From contig NZ_QWJJ01000004.1 in assembly GCF_003575965.1 (NCBI RefSeq), positions 186,001 through 250,000 on the forward strand: 64,000 nucleotides of DNA. Reading direction: 5' to 3'. The position numbers and the translations under genes were made by a program. The notes under the pieces are model-generated. The model was not told where the DNA came from. It saw nothing but the letters and a program-made list of their open reading frames with translations, and ran no database searches. Below, one piece after another: positions 26,954 through 35,930 of this stretch (positions are counted from its first letter, which is position 1; each line of letters begins with the position of its first letter). Origin of the DNA: Pseudooceanicola sediminis. GTDB lineage: Bacteria; Pseudomonadota; Alphaproteobacteria; Rhodobacterales; Rhodobacteraceae.

Positions 26954-27343
26954 ATGAAGCACATGATCCCCCTCGCCCTTACTGTCGCACTCGGCACCGC
27001 GACCCTCGCCGCGATGCCGCAATCAGCGAACGCATTCATCCCTGATGATGCCATGGTTTTCAAGGCGTCCTCCCACTCCAAAACACGTGGATGCCCTCCG
27101 GGCCTTGCCAAGAAATCCCCGGCCTGCGTGCCGCCCGGTCTGGCAAAGAAGGTCATGCCCTATGTCATTGGGGACCGTATCAACCCCGGGTATGATGACG
27201 TTATCCGCGTTCGCGAACCCGGTCTGTATGGCCTTGACCCCTATGCCACCTATTACCGCGTCGACAATCGCGTGGTTGAAGTGAATTCGCAGACCATGGA
27301 AATCGTGCGGCTGATCGGTGCTGTCTCCGACATCCTGAACTGA
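26954..27343 (+). CDS. Small secreted protein with PPGLAKK repeat and RcnB-like tail (2 of 3)
   Basis: A 129-residue protein with a signal peptide (residues 1-27, ...QSANA/FIPD). Two copies of CxPPGLAKK, at about residues 47-55 and 59-66 (CPPGLAKKSPACVPPGLAKK), are characteristic of this family and include two Cys. The C-terminus YYRVDNRVVEVNSQTMEIVRLIG parallels the tails of its neighbours. The ATG follows AAAAGGAGAGACC, a strong ribosome site. I recall such proteins being labelled excinuclease subunit A in some Rhodobacteraceae genomes, presumably because uvrA is next door; the sequence gives no support for that. Function unknown. Confidence 0.78.
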   Translation: MKHMIPLALTVALGTATLAAMPQSANAFIPDDAMVFKASSHSKTRGCPPGLAKKSPACVPPGLAKKVMPYVIGDRINPGYDDVIRVREPGLYGLDPYATYYRVDNRVVEVNSQTMEIVRLIGAVSDILN

Positions 27344-27413
27344 TCACGACCTACGCCGCGTCAGGGCTGCCCCCTGACCGCCTTTACCCAGACAAAACAA
27401 GAAACGGACCCTG

Positions 27414-27854
27414 ATGATGACGCATTCTGCTTTGCGCCTGCCGACCCTGCTCGCGATGTCGCTGGCCCTCCCCCTGATGATCGCCACAGCCGCCAACGCA
27501 CGCAGTTGCGACGCGGTGAGCGAAGGCATCGCCTGCATCTCGGCAGAACCCATCAGCACCGACCTTCAGCCCGACGTGCGCCCCGGCTCCAATCCTGCGC
27601 TCAACAGTGATGAAGGCAATGTCCTGCGCAATGGCGCGACCGAAAACACCGCGCAGGCGTTTCAGTCAGGCGACGTGCTGCCCTATCAATACATGGTACT
27701 GCTGAACACCGCCCGCTATGGCCTGCCGAGCGCGCAGGACGGCTGGGTGTATTTCGACGTCGACGGGCAAATCTACCGCGCCGATCTCGGCACGCGCCAG
27801 GTGATTGATCGCGTCACGCAAGAGGCCAACATGCTCTACCAGGCGCGCGGTTGA
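27414..27854 (+). CDS. Small secreted protein with RcnB-like tail (3 of 3)
   Basis: A 146-residue protein; signal peptide residues 1-31 (ATAANA/RSC), then two Cys (CDAVSEGIAC), a polar linker, and a C-terminal YMVLLNTARYGLPSAQ...VYFDVDGQIYRADLGTRQV that fits the RcnB-type strand-turn-strand pattern. Tandem ATGs at 27414 and 27417 cannot be separated. It lies last in the three-gene row and ends at a bidirectional terminator shared with uvrA. The three proteins are not close in overall sequence; only the tails are related, so I infer distant paralogy. Confidence 0.72.
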   Translation: MMTHSALRLPTLLAMSLALPLMIATAANARSCDAVSEGIACISAEPISTDLQPDVRPGSNPALNSDEGNVLRNGATENTAQAFQSGDVLPYQYMVLLNTARYGLPSAQDGWVYFDVDGQIYRADLGTRQVIDRVTQEANMLYQARG

Positions 27855-27888
27855 TAAAACCCGCTTGGCGACATGACAACCCGACAAA

Positions 27889-27925
27889 AAGGGGCGTGCT
27901 GATCACCAGCACGCCCCTTTCTTTT
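27889..27925. terminator. Bidirectional terminator between 27414 gene and uvrA
   Basis: A 14-bp perfect stem AAAGGGGCGTGCTG/CAGCACGCCCCTTT (27889-27902 with 27908-27921) with A and T runs on both sides, so it can serve the convergent genes on both strands. Confidence 0.88.
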
Positions 27926-27989
27926 GATCCCCTGCGACTGAATATTGCCCCACCCGCGCGCGCCGATTTCGCGGGCGGGCGGCAATATC

Positions 27990-30857
27990 CTATTCCGCCG
28001 CCACCTTGGCATTCTTCAGCATGCCCTTCAGGTAACGCCCCGTATGGCTTGCCTCGACGGCGGCCACGTCCTCGGGTGTGCCGATGGCCACCACCTCGCC
28101 GCCGCCATCCCCACCCTCGGGCCCGATGTCGATGATCCAGTCCGCCGTCTTGATGACATCCAGGTTATGCTCGATCACGACAACCGTGTTGCCCTGATCC
28201 ACCAGCTCGTGAAGCACCTCAAGCAGCTTGCGCACATCCTCGAAATGCAGACCGGTCGTCGGTTCATCCAGGATATAAAGGGTGCGCCCGGTCGCCCTGC
28301 GCGACAGCTCCTTGGACAGCTTGACGCGCTGTGCCTCGCCGCCTGACAGGGTCGTCGCCTGCTGACCCACCTTGACGTAACCAAGACCCACACGGACCAG
28401 CGCATCCATCTTTTCGCGGATGCTGGGCACCGCCTGGAAAAACGCCTGCGCATCTTCGACCGTCATATCAAGAACGTCCGCTATGCTTTTGTTCTTGAAC
28501 TTAACTTCCAAGGTCTCGCGGTTGTACCGCTTGCCATGGCAGGTTTCGCAGGTGACATAGACATCGGCAAGAAAGTGCATCTCGATCTTGATGACGCCGT
28601 CACCCTGACAGGCCTCGCACCGCCCACCCTTGATGTTGAAGCTGAACCGCCCGGGCTTGTACCCGCGCGCCTTGGCCTCAGGCAGACCGGCGAACCAGTC
28701 GCGGATCGGGGTAAAGGCGCCGGTATAGGTGGCCGGGTTACTGCGCGGTGTACGCCCGATGGGCCGCTGATCGATGTCGATCACCTTGTCCAGATGCTCC
28801 AGCCCCTTGATCGTTTCGCAGGGTGCCGGCGTCTGGCGGGCGCCATTCAGCCTCATGCTGGCCGTCTTGAACAGCGTCTCGATCGTCAGCGTCGACTTGC
28901 CGCCCCCCGATACGCCACTGACACAGACAAACATCCCCATCGGGAACTTGGCCGAGACGTTTTTCAGGTTGTTGCCGGTCGCCTTGACCACCTCGATCGC
29001 CTTGCCGTTGCCTTCGCGGCGCACGGACGGCACCTCGATGGCGCGTTTGCCCGACAGATAGCGCCCGGTCATGCTGTCCGCGTTGGCCGCGATTTCATCC
29101 GGCGTCCCCTTCGCGACGACATGCCCGCCGTGCACCCCGGCACCCGGGCCGATGTCAAAGACATAATCGGCTTCGCGGATCGCTTCTTCGTCGTGTTCCA
29201 CCACCAGGACCGAGTTGCCCTGATCGCGCAGGTTCTTCAGGGTCTCGAGCAGACGGCCGTTGTCACGCTGGTGCAGCCCGATGGAAGGTTCATCCAGCAC
29301 ATACAGAACCCCCGTCAAACCCGACCCGATCTGGCTGGCCAAGCGGATGCGCTGGCTCTCGCCACCACTTAATGTACCACTTGAACGTGCCAGCGTAAGA
29401 TATTCCAATCCCACGTTATTCAGGAAACCGAGACGCTCCCGTATCTCCTTGATGATCGGTCGGGCGATCTCGCCTTTCTGCTTGCTCAGCTGCTCCGGCA
29501 CCGTCTGGATCCAGTCCAGGGACTCGCGGATGGACATCTGCACGACATGACCCACGTGCAGGCCCGCAATCTTGACCGCCAGCGCCTCCGGCTTCAGGCG
29601 GAACCCATGACAGACGCCGCATGGGCGATTGTTCTGATAGCGCTCGAACTCTTCGCGCACCCAGTTGCTGTCGGTTTCGCGATAACGCCGCTCCATGTTC
29701 GGCACGACGCCCTCGAACGTCCGCGTGACGTTGTAGACGCGCCCGCCTTCGTCATAGCGAAAGGCAATCTCCTCTTCGCCAGACCCATAGAGGAACGCCT
29801 TCTGAACCTTGGCCGGCAGATCCTTCCACCGGGTGTTCGGATCGAAATCATAGTGCTTGGCCAGTGCTTCGATGGTCTGGATGAAATACGGCGACTTGCC
29901 CTTGCGCCACGGCGCAATCGCACCATCCGCAATCTTCAGCTGCGCGTCCGGCACCATCAGCCGCTCATCGAAGAACAGCTCCATCCCCAACCCGTCGCAA
30001 TGCGGGCAGGCCCCGTCCGGCGCGTTGAACGAAAACAACCGCGGTTCGATGGACGGAATGGAAAACCCGCTGACAGGGCAAGAGAAATTCTCGCTGAAGG
30101 TAACCCGCTCCGGCTCTGCGCCGTCGTCCTCGCGCGGCGCGGTTTCCAGTACGGCGATGCCTTCTGCCAGGTCCAGAGCAGTACGGAACGAATCCGCCAG
30201 CCGCGTCTCCATCCCCTCACGCACCACGATCCGGTCAACGACCACATCGATGTCGTGGCGGTACTTCTTGTCCAGCTTCGGCGGCTCGTCCAATTCGTAA
30301 AAGGTGTTGTCCACCTTGACGCGCTGAAACCCCTGCTTGCGTAACTCTATGAATTCCTTGCGGTATTCGCCCTTGCGGTCGCGCACGATCGGCGCCAGCA
30401 GAAAGGCGCGCGTGCCCTCCTCCATGCCCATCACGCGATCAACCATGTCCTGCACCTGTTGCGCCTCGATGGGCAAGCCGGTCGCCGGGCTGAACGGCGT
30501 GCCGGACCGCGCATAGAGCAGCCGCAGATAGTCGTAGATCTCGGTCACGGTGCCCACGGTCGAACGCGGGTTCTTGCTGGTCGTCTTCTGTTCGATCGAA
30601 ATCGCCGGGGACAGACCGCTGATATGGTCCACGTCCGGCTTTTCCATCATGTCCAGGAACTGACGCGCATAGGCCGACAGGCTCTCGACATAGCGGCGCT
30701 GGCCTTCGGCATAGATCGTGTCGAACGCCAGGCTCGACTTGCCCGACCCCGACAGACCCGTGATCACAACCAGCTGATCGCGTGGAATGTCCACGTCGAT
30801 GTTCTTCAGGTTATGCTCGCGCGCGCCGCGCACCTCGATATTCTTCTGTTCCGCCAT
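27990..30857 (-). CDS. uvrA: Excinuclease ABC subunit A
   Basis: Damage-recognition ATPase of nucleotide excision repair; a UvrA dimer loads UvrB on distorted DNA. The 955-residue length is standard. Two ABC ATPase modules are visible: Walker [10 protein letters not shown] (34-42) with signature [12 protein letters not shown] in the first, and [10 protein letters not shown] with signature [12 protein letters not shown] in the second. Zinc modules are ACPHCDGLG and CEACQGDG followed by [10 protein letters not shown]. No damage to key motifs. The start [19 protein letters not shown] is typical. No LexA-type operator was clearly identified upstream. Confidence 0.98.
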   Translation of the reverse strand: MAEQKNIEVRGAREHNLKNIDVDIPRDQLVVITGLSGSGKSSLAFDTIYAEGQRRYVESLSAYARQFLDMMEKPDVDHISGLSPAISIEQKTTSKNPRSTVGTVTEIYDYLRLLYARSGTPFSPATGLPIEAQQVQDMVDRVMGMEEGTRAFLLAPIVRDRKGEYRKEFIELRKQGFQRVKVDNTFYELDEPPKLDKKYRHDIDVVVDRIVVREGMETRLADSFRTALDLAEGIAVLETAPREDDGAEPERVTFSENFSCPVSGFSIPSIEPRLFSFNAPDGACPHCDGLGMELFFDERLMVPDAQLKIADGAIAPWRKGKSPYFIQTIEALAKHYDFDPNTRWKDLPAKVQKAFLYGSGEEEIAFRYDEGGRVYNVTRTFEGVVPNMERRYRETDSNWVREEFERYQNNRPCGVCHGFRLKPEALAVKIAGLHVGHVVQMSIRESLDWIQTVPEQLSKQKGEIARPIIKEIRERLGFLNNVGLEYLTLARSSGTLSGGESQRIRLASQIGSGLTGVLYVLDEPSIGLHQRDNGRLLETLKNLRDQGNSVLVVEHDEEAIREADYVFDIGPGAGVHGGHVVAKGTPDEIAANADSMTGRYLSGKRAIEVPSVRREGNGKAIEVVKATGNNLKNVSAKFPMGMFVCVSGVSGGGKSTLTIETLFKTASMRLNGARQTPAPCETIKGLEHLDKVIDIDQRPIGRTPRSNPATYTGAFTPIRDWFAGLPEAKARGYKPGRFSFNIKGGRCEACQGDGVIKIEMHFLADVYVTCETCHGKRYNRETLEVKFKNKSIADVLDMTVEDAQAFFQAVPSIREKMDALVRVGLGYVKVGQQATTLSGGEAQRVKLSKELSRRATGRTLYILDEPTTGLHFEDVRKLLEVLHELVDQGNTVVVIEHNLDVIKTADWIIDIGPEGGDGGGEVVAIGTPEDVAAVEASHTGRYLKGMLKNAKVAAE

Positions 30858-30985
30858 TACAGGCCCCCTCGGGTGAATGGTTGAAATCTAGTTTAAGCGC
30901 GGCAATCTTCCAAGAGCAATTGAAGAACATTCCACGAACTTGTTCGTTTTCGCCGCATCGCAGCGGCGCTGCCCACCTGAAAAGC

Positions 30986-31009
30986 AAAAGGGCGCCCCAC
31001 AGGACGCCC
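30986..31009 (-). terminator. Rho-independent terminator of lpd
   Basis: On the minus strand GGGCGTCC, a four-base loop, GGGCGCCC and then TTTT (8-bp stem, one wobble pair), 26 bp after the lpd stop. Confidence 0.65.
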
Positions 31010-31034
31010 CCAGATTTGCGCGACTGGTGACAGA

Positions 31035-32429
31035 TCACATATGGATCTCGCGACCGTAGGCGGCAAGGACCGCCTCGTGCATCATTTCGCTCAGCGTCGG
31101 GTGCGGGAAGACGGTGTTCATCAGATCTTCCTCCGTTGTCTCCAGCTGACGCCCGATGACATAGCCCTGAATCAGCTCGGTCACTTCGGCCCCGACCATA
31201 TGTGCACCCAGCAATTCGCCCGTCTTGGCGTCGAAGACCGTCTTGATAAAGCCCTCCTGCTCGCCAAGCGCGACGGCCTTGCCATTGCCGATAAACGGGA
31301 ACTTGCCGACCTTCAGCTCGTACCCCTGCTCTTTCGCCTTGGCTTCGGTCAGACCGACGCTGGCGACCTGCGGGTGGCAATAGGTGCAGCCCGCGATGCT
31401 GCCCGGCTTGATGGGGTGCGGATGCCCGCCCGCCGCCAGTTCCGCCACCAGAACGCCCTCGTGGCTGGCCTTGTGCGCCAGCCAGGGCGCGCCCGCGATA
31501 TCGCCGATGGCATAGAGACCTTCGACCGAGGTGCGGCAGAATTCGTCCGTCACGACGTGGGTGCGGTCGATCTTGACGCCCAGGTCCTCAAGGCCAAGGC
31601 CCTCGGTGTTGCCGACGATCCCGACAGCCGAGATCACGGTGTCGAACTCCATCTTCTCGATCTTGCCGCCGGTTTCGATATGGGCGACCACCTTGCCCTT
31701 GCTGCGATCCAGCTGCTTGACCCCGGATTTCTCCATGATCTTCATGCCTTGCTTGACGAACTGCTTCTTGGCAAAGGCGCTGATTTCCGCGTCCTCCACC
31801 GGCAGCACCCGGTCCATCACCTCGACCACGGTCGTGTCCGCGCCAAAGGTGTTGTAAAAGCTGGCGAATTCGATGCCGATCGCGCCCGACCCGATCACCA
31901 GCAGCTTTTTGGGCATCCGTGGCGGCTTCAGCGCATGGCGGTAGGTCCAGACCAGATCACCGTCGGCCTCCAACCCCGGCAGCTCACGCGCCCGCGCGCC
32001 GGTGGCGACGACGATATGCTTGGCGGTCAGCTCCTCGGTGCCCTTGTCGGTCTTGACGGAAACCTTGCCCTTGCCGGCCAGTTTCGCCTCGCCCATGATC
32101 GTGGTGACCTTGTTCTTTTTCAGAAGGTGCTTCACGCCGCCTTCCATCTGCGCCGCGACGCCGCGCGACCGCTTGACCACCGCATCCAGGTCAAAGTCGA
32201 ACTTGTCCGCCGACAACCCGAAATCCTTGGCGCGCTCCATCAGGTGGAACACCTCGGAGGACCGCAGCAGCGCCTTGGTCGGGATACAGCCCCAGTTCAG
32301 GCAGATGCCGCCCAGGTTCTCGCGTTCGACGATCGCCACGTTCAACCCGAGCTGTGCGGCGCGGATAGCCGAGACATATCCGCCCGGACCTGCCCCGATC
32401 ACGATGAAATCGAAAGATTTGGACGCCAT
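31035..32429 (-). CDS. lpd: Dihydrolipoyl dehydrogenase (E3)
   Basis: FAD enzyme that reoxidises dihydrolipoyl groups of pyruvate or 2-oxoglutarate dehydrogenase with NAD. 464 residues. FAD motif GAGPGGYVSAIRAAQLG; redox-active disulfide in GGICLNWGCIPTKALL; NAD motif VIGSGAIGIEFASFYNTFG; catalytic His-Glu in HPTLSEMMHEA. The ATG at 32429 follows GCGGAGGGG; the frame extends upstream through the operator but is not family-like there. The palindrome at 32459-32480 is shared with pdhA, so this copy probably serves the pyruvate dehydrogenase complex. Confidence 0.97.
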   Translation of the reverse strand: MASKSFDFIVIGAGPGGYVSAIRAAQLGLNVAIVERENLGGICLNWGCIPTKALLRSSEVFHLMERAKDFGLSADKFDFDLDAVVKRSRGVAAQMEGGVKHLLKKNKVTTIMGEAKLAGKGKVSVKTDKGTEELTAKHIVVATGARARELPGLEADGDLVWTYRHALKPPRMPKKLLVIGSGAIGIEFASFYNTFGADTTVVEVMDRVLPVEDAEISAFAKKQFVKQGMKIMEKSGVKQLDRSKGKVVAHIETGGKIEKMEFDTVISAVGIVGNTEGLGLEDLGVKIDRTHVVTDEFCRTSVEGLYAIGDIAGAPWLAHKASHEGVLVAELAAGGHPHPIKPGSIAGCTYCHPQVASVGLTEAKAKEQGYELKVGKFPFIGNGKAVALGEQEGFIKTVFDAKTGELLGAHMVGAEVTELIQGYVIGRQLETTEEDLMNTVFPHPTLSEMMHEAVLAAYGREIHM

Positions 32430-32458
32430 GTGCCCCTCCGCTGCAAACTCGTTTCGAA

Positions 32459-32480
32459 GATAGTTTGATGTTAAACTATC
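32459..32480. promoter_or_regulatory. 22-bp palindromic operator upstream of lpd, shared with pdhA
   Basis: GATAGTTTGA and TTAAACTATC flank a TG centre, 30 bp before the lpd ATG. The same palindrome, with three central differences, stands at 63360-63381 before pdhA. The regulator is not in the window. The arms, ATAGTTTAA-like, are of a type used by MarR- and GntR-family dimers. Confidence 0.75.
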
Positions 32481-32655
32481 TCTCCGCAACCCACAAGAAC
32501 GCTCGGGCGTTTCCGCCTGGCGCTGACCGATACGCTGCCATGCAACGCCCCGCTACCACGGGACGCCGCGCTGGTGCCACTGTCACAACCCTGCGAGCCG
32601 CTGTCAAACAACAAGCGTCGGGGATTGGATGGATGCCTGTCCTGCCCCCACATGC

Positions 32656-32688
32656 AAAACGCCGCCCCCGGGATGCCGGGCGCGGCGT
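32656..32688 (-). terminator. Rho-independent terminator of the DUF924 gene
   Basis: On the minus strand ACGCCGCGCCCGG (32676-32688) pairs with 32659-32671 (one mismatch), then TTTT. Confidence 0.65.
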
Positions 32689-32736
32689 CATGTCAAAACG
32701 AAAAGATGCGGACCGAAAAGGCGCGACCGCTGCCTG

Positions 32737-33315
32737 TCAGCCGGCCGCCTGAAGCTTTTTCACCGTCTCGCCATATCCGCCCTCTTCGATATAGGCGGCC
32801 TCGGGCGCGGTAAAGGCACGGTCGAGCGCCTCGTTGCGATAGGGAAAGCGGCCGAACTTGCGGATCACTTCGCGGTGCGCCTGGGCGTGCAGCATGTTGC
32901 TGCCGCCCGTCTCGGGCATCCGATCCACCATCAGGCGAATGCAGCGATCCTGATCGCACAGGTTTTCCGAATGCATCAGGGGCAGGTAAAAGAACTGCCG
33001 CGCAGGTTCGTTGATACGCATGTCCCAGCCGTGGCGGATCGCCATCTTGGCCGCGGCCAGCGCCACCGCGTCGCTCTTGAAGGCCTTGCCCTCGCCGCGG
33101 AACATGTTGCGCGGAAACTGATCCATGAGGATGATATAGGCCAGCGCACCGCTGGGATAGGTCAGCCACAGCCCGTAGGCACCATCGCACGCATTCTGCC
33201 ATGCGGCGCCGAACCGGTCGCGTATGGTCTGATCGATCTCGTCTCCACCGGTGTACCAACCCTCCGGCCCAACTTCGTCAAGCCAGAAAGAAAGCACCTC
33301 TTCTGGGGCAATCAT
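32737..33315 (-). CDS. DUF924 family protein
   Basis: A 192-residue protein of the DUF924 family (helical, TPR-like fold, function unknown). Family features: EVLSFWLDEVGPEGWY, ILMDQFPRNMFRG, FFYLPLMHSENLCDQDRCIRL, and FGRFPYRNEAL. Cytoplasmic, no signal peptide. The ATG at 33315 has GGAGAGGAG seven bases before it; an ATG at 33339 in the same frame has a weaker site. It is transcribed alone or with the MFS gene upstream; the two stop-start ends are 105 bp apart. Confidence 0.88.
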   Translation of the reverse strand: MIAPEEVLSFWLDEVGPEGWYTGGDEIDQTIRDRFGAAWQNACDGAYGLWLTYPSGALAYIILMDQFPRNMFRGEGKAFKSDAVALAAAKMAIRHGWDMRINEPARQFFYLPLMHSENLCDQDRCIRLMVDRMPETGGSNMLHAQAHREVIRKFGRFPYRNEALDRAFTAPEAAYIEEGGYGETVKKLQAAG

Positions 33316-33419
33316 GGCGGACTCCTCTCCTTTAGCCATTACGCCTTTGGTTGCAGCCTTACAGAGGTTTTTCCATATTGAAATGGCAAATTTGCCTCTT
33401 TCCGGCGCGAACCCGGCCC

Positions 33420-34685
33420 TCAAGCAGCAGTTTCATCGTCCGAAGCGTCTTCAGCCGCATCCGCTGCCCATTCCTGCGCCGCTTCGACCACGACCGGCGA
33501 CGATGACATCATCACGGCCACGTAGGCCCCGGTGTCGTCCGACGACAGGCTGGGACGGCGCGTCATGCGATAGGCGGCGTAGCCGGCGGTCGCCAGCAGC
33601 AGCGCCGCGATAAACAGGAAAAAGCCGCCCGGCCCCACCAGCGTCATGACCCAACCGGTCAGCACGGGGCCGCCGATCGCGCCCAATCCGTTGACGAACA
33701 TCATGCCCGCGCTGCCCGCCGCCATCTGATCGCTGTCCAGGTAGTCGTTCAGATAGGCCAAAAGCAGCGAATACAGCGGGTTGGTCATTGCCCCGATGAT
33801 CGCCGCCGCCACCAGCAGCACGATAAAGCTGTCGCCGAAGACGTAGCCCAGCAACGCGCCGAACCCGGCCACCACGGCCTCGCATCCGATCAGCAAGCGC
33901 CGGTCCATCCGGTCCGACAGCCAGCCCAGCGGAAACAGCGCCAGCACCGCCCCGACGTAGAACATCGAGATGAACAGCGAAATCTGCGGAATGCTCATCC
34001 CAGCCTGGGTGCCGAAAACGGCCGCCATGCCGAACTGCGCCGAAAACGCGCCCCCCACCAGGAACACGCCCACGATACTCAGCGGAGAGGTCTTGAACAG
34101 TTCGACCAGCGACATCGGCTTGGTACTCTCGAACGCCGGTGTCGGTGAAATCGACAGCAGGATCGGCGCAAAGGAAATCGAAACCAGGATCGACGGCACG
34201 ATGAACAGAACGAACCCCGCCGGGTCACCCAGCAGCAGAATGCCCTGCGCGCTCAGGATGCCGAGCACCTGCACGATGGAATACAGCGCCAGGGACTGAC
34301 CGCGCGTCTCGTTGGTGGCGGCATTGTTCAGCCAGCTTTCCGTGGTGACATACACCCCGGAAAAGCAGAACCCGATGATCAGCCGTTCGATCATCCAGGC
34401 ATAGGGGTTGGCATAGGCCGGATACAGGATCAGCACGGCCGAGATGAACGAGGCCAGCGCCGCGAACACCCGCACGTGCCCGACCCGCCGGATCATCCCC
34501 GGCGCCAGGCGCGACCCGCCCAGAAAACCCGCGAAATACGTCGACATGACCAGCGACATGTGAAAGGTCGAAAACCCCTCGATCTCGCCGCGCACACCCA
34601 GCAAGGTGCCTTGCAGGCCATTGCCCAGCATCAGCAGCATAAGACCGAGCAGCAAGGCCCAAGAGTTTCTAAGAACCTGGATCAT
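33420..34685 (-). CDS. Major facilitator superfamily transporter
   Basis: A 421-residue MFS protein with about 12 hydrophobic segments. The loop between helices 2 and 3 has RLAPGMIRRVGH (a variant of the MFS signature), and the mid-protein FPLGWLSDRMDRR is the second MFS signature. The sequence resembles the YcaD-like subgroup (small, often annotated as sugar or drug transporters). The last 40 residues form an acidic Ala/Glu/Asp tail in the cytoplasm. Substrate unknown. It is followed by DUF924; upstream is queA, 124 bp away. Confidence 0.85.
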   Translation of the reverse strand: MIQVLRNSWALLLGLMLLMLGNGLQGTLLGVRGEIEGFSTFHMSLVMSTYFAGFLGGSRLAPGMIRRVGHVRVFAALASFISAVLILYPAYANPYAWMIERLIIGFCFSGVYVTTESWLNNAATNETRGQSLALYSIVQVLGILSAQGILLLGDPAGFVLFIVPSILVSISFAPILLSISPTPAFESTKPMSLVELFKTSPLSIVGVFLVGGAFSAQFGMAAVFGTQAGMSIPQISLFISMFYVGAVLALFPLGWLSDRMDRRLLIGCEAVVAGFGALLGYVFGDSFIVLLVAAAIIGAMTNPLYSLLLAYLNDYLDSDQMAAGSAGMMFVNGLGAIGGPVLTGWVMTLVGPGGFFLFIAALLLATAGYAAYRMTRRPSLSSDDTGAYVAVMMSSSPVVVEAAQEWAADAAEDASDDETAA

Positions 34686-34809
34686 CCGGCTTCTCCCTTT
34701 CAGGGCACCGAACTGACCGGGCCTGCAACGGCGTGAACGGTCATGAGAACGGCAAATTCACGTTAATACGCGCCGACGCGCGAAAATCTCTGCGACCTGC
34801 CTTTTCACG

Positions 34810-35865
34810 TCAGGCGCGCGGGATCAACAGAGACGCATCTCCGTACGAGAAGAATCGGTAATTTTCGGTAACCGCATGGGCGTAGATCTGCCGGATCACA
34901 TCCGGCCCCATCAAGGCCGAGACCAACATCATCAGCGTGCTCTTGGGCAGGTGAAAGTTTGTCATCAGCGCGTCCGACACGGCAAAGCGGAACCCGGGAT
35001 AGATGAAGATATCCGTCTCGCCCTGCCAGGGGGCAATCGCGCCGCTGGCCTGCGCCGCGCTTTCGATCAGCCGCAGCGCCGTGGTGCCGACCGGGATCAC
35101 ACGGCCCCCGGCCGCCTTGGTCGCGGCAATCTCGGCGGCGGCCACATCGCTCACCTCGCCCCATTCGGCGTGCATCTTGTGGGTCGTCACGTCCTCGACC
35201 TTGACCGGCAGGAACGTGCCCGCCCCGACATGCAGCGTGACATGGGTGAACCCGACGCCCATTGCGCGCAGCCGCCCCAGCAGGTCATCGTCGAAATGCA
35301 GCGACGCCGTTGGGGCGGCCACAGCACCGGTATTCTTGGCCCAGACCGTCTGGTAGTCATCCTTGTCCTGCGCGTCCGGCGCGCGCAGCGCCGCGATATA
35401 GGGTGGCAGCGGCATGTTCCCGGCCTCGGCCAGGGCCGCATCGAAATCCTCGCCCGTCAGGTCGAACCGCAGCAAGCCCTGCCCGTCCTGCTTGGCCTCC
35501 AGCACAGCCGACAGGCGCGCCGAAAAGCGGATCACCTCGCCCTCCCTCACCTTGCGCAGGGGTTTCAGCAGCGCCGCCCAGGTGCCATCGGCACGCGGTT
35601 CCAGCAGGGTCACCTCGATCTGCGCCTGCGTGTCGCCTGCATCGGATGTGCGGGCGCGCACGCCGGACAGGCGCGCCGGGATCACCTTTGTGTCGTTCAG
35701 CACCAGCCTGTCGCCGGGGCGCAGCCAATCGCCGAGGTCACGCACCACGGCATCGGTGATCGTGTCCCCCTGCGCAACCAGCAGCCGCGCCGAAGACCGC
35801 GGTTTCGCGGGCCGCGTCGCGATCAGCCGTTCCGGCAGGTCGAAATCGAAATCGGATAGGTGCAT
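34810..35865 (-). CDS. queA: S-adenosylmethionine:tRNA ribosyltransferase-isomerase
   Basis: Adds the cyclopentenediol-forming ribosyl group from S-adenosylmethionine to preQ1 in tRNA, giving epoxyqueuosine. 351 residues, standard length. The N-terminus [67 protein letters not shown] and [13 protein letters not shown] are family signatures. Cytoplasmic. It lies 65 bp downstream of the AsmA-like gene on the same strand. tgt or other queuosine genes are not in the window. Confidence 0.97.
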   Translation of the reverse strand: MHLSDFDFDLPERLIATRPAKPRSSARLLVAQGDTITDAVVRDLGDWLRPGDRLVLNDTKVIPARLSGVRARTSDAGDTQAQIEVTLLEPRADGTWAALLKPLRKVREGEVIRFSARLSAVLEAKQDGQGLLRFDLTGEDFDAALAEAGNMPLPPYIAALRAPDAQDKDDYQTVWAKNTGAVAAPTASLHFDDDLLGRLRAMGVGFTHVTLHVGAGTFLPVKVEDVTTHKMHAEWGEVSDVAAAEIAATKAAGGRVIPVGTTALRLIESAAQASGAIAPWQGETDIFIYPGFRFAVSDALMTNFHLPKSTLMMLVSALMGPDVIRQIYAHAVTENYRFFSYGDASLLIPRA

Positions 35866-35930
35866 GTCGTCTCTCCTGGCAGCGCGTGCTGCGCTACACC
35901 GAAACGGCCCCGCTTCGCAATGCGCCGCCG

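Noticed and set aside
26954-27343. Excinuclease subunit A fragment next to uvrA
   Set aside because: The protein is a 129-residue exported product with no ABC or zinc motif; the label would be positional.
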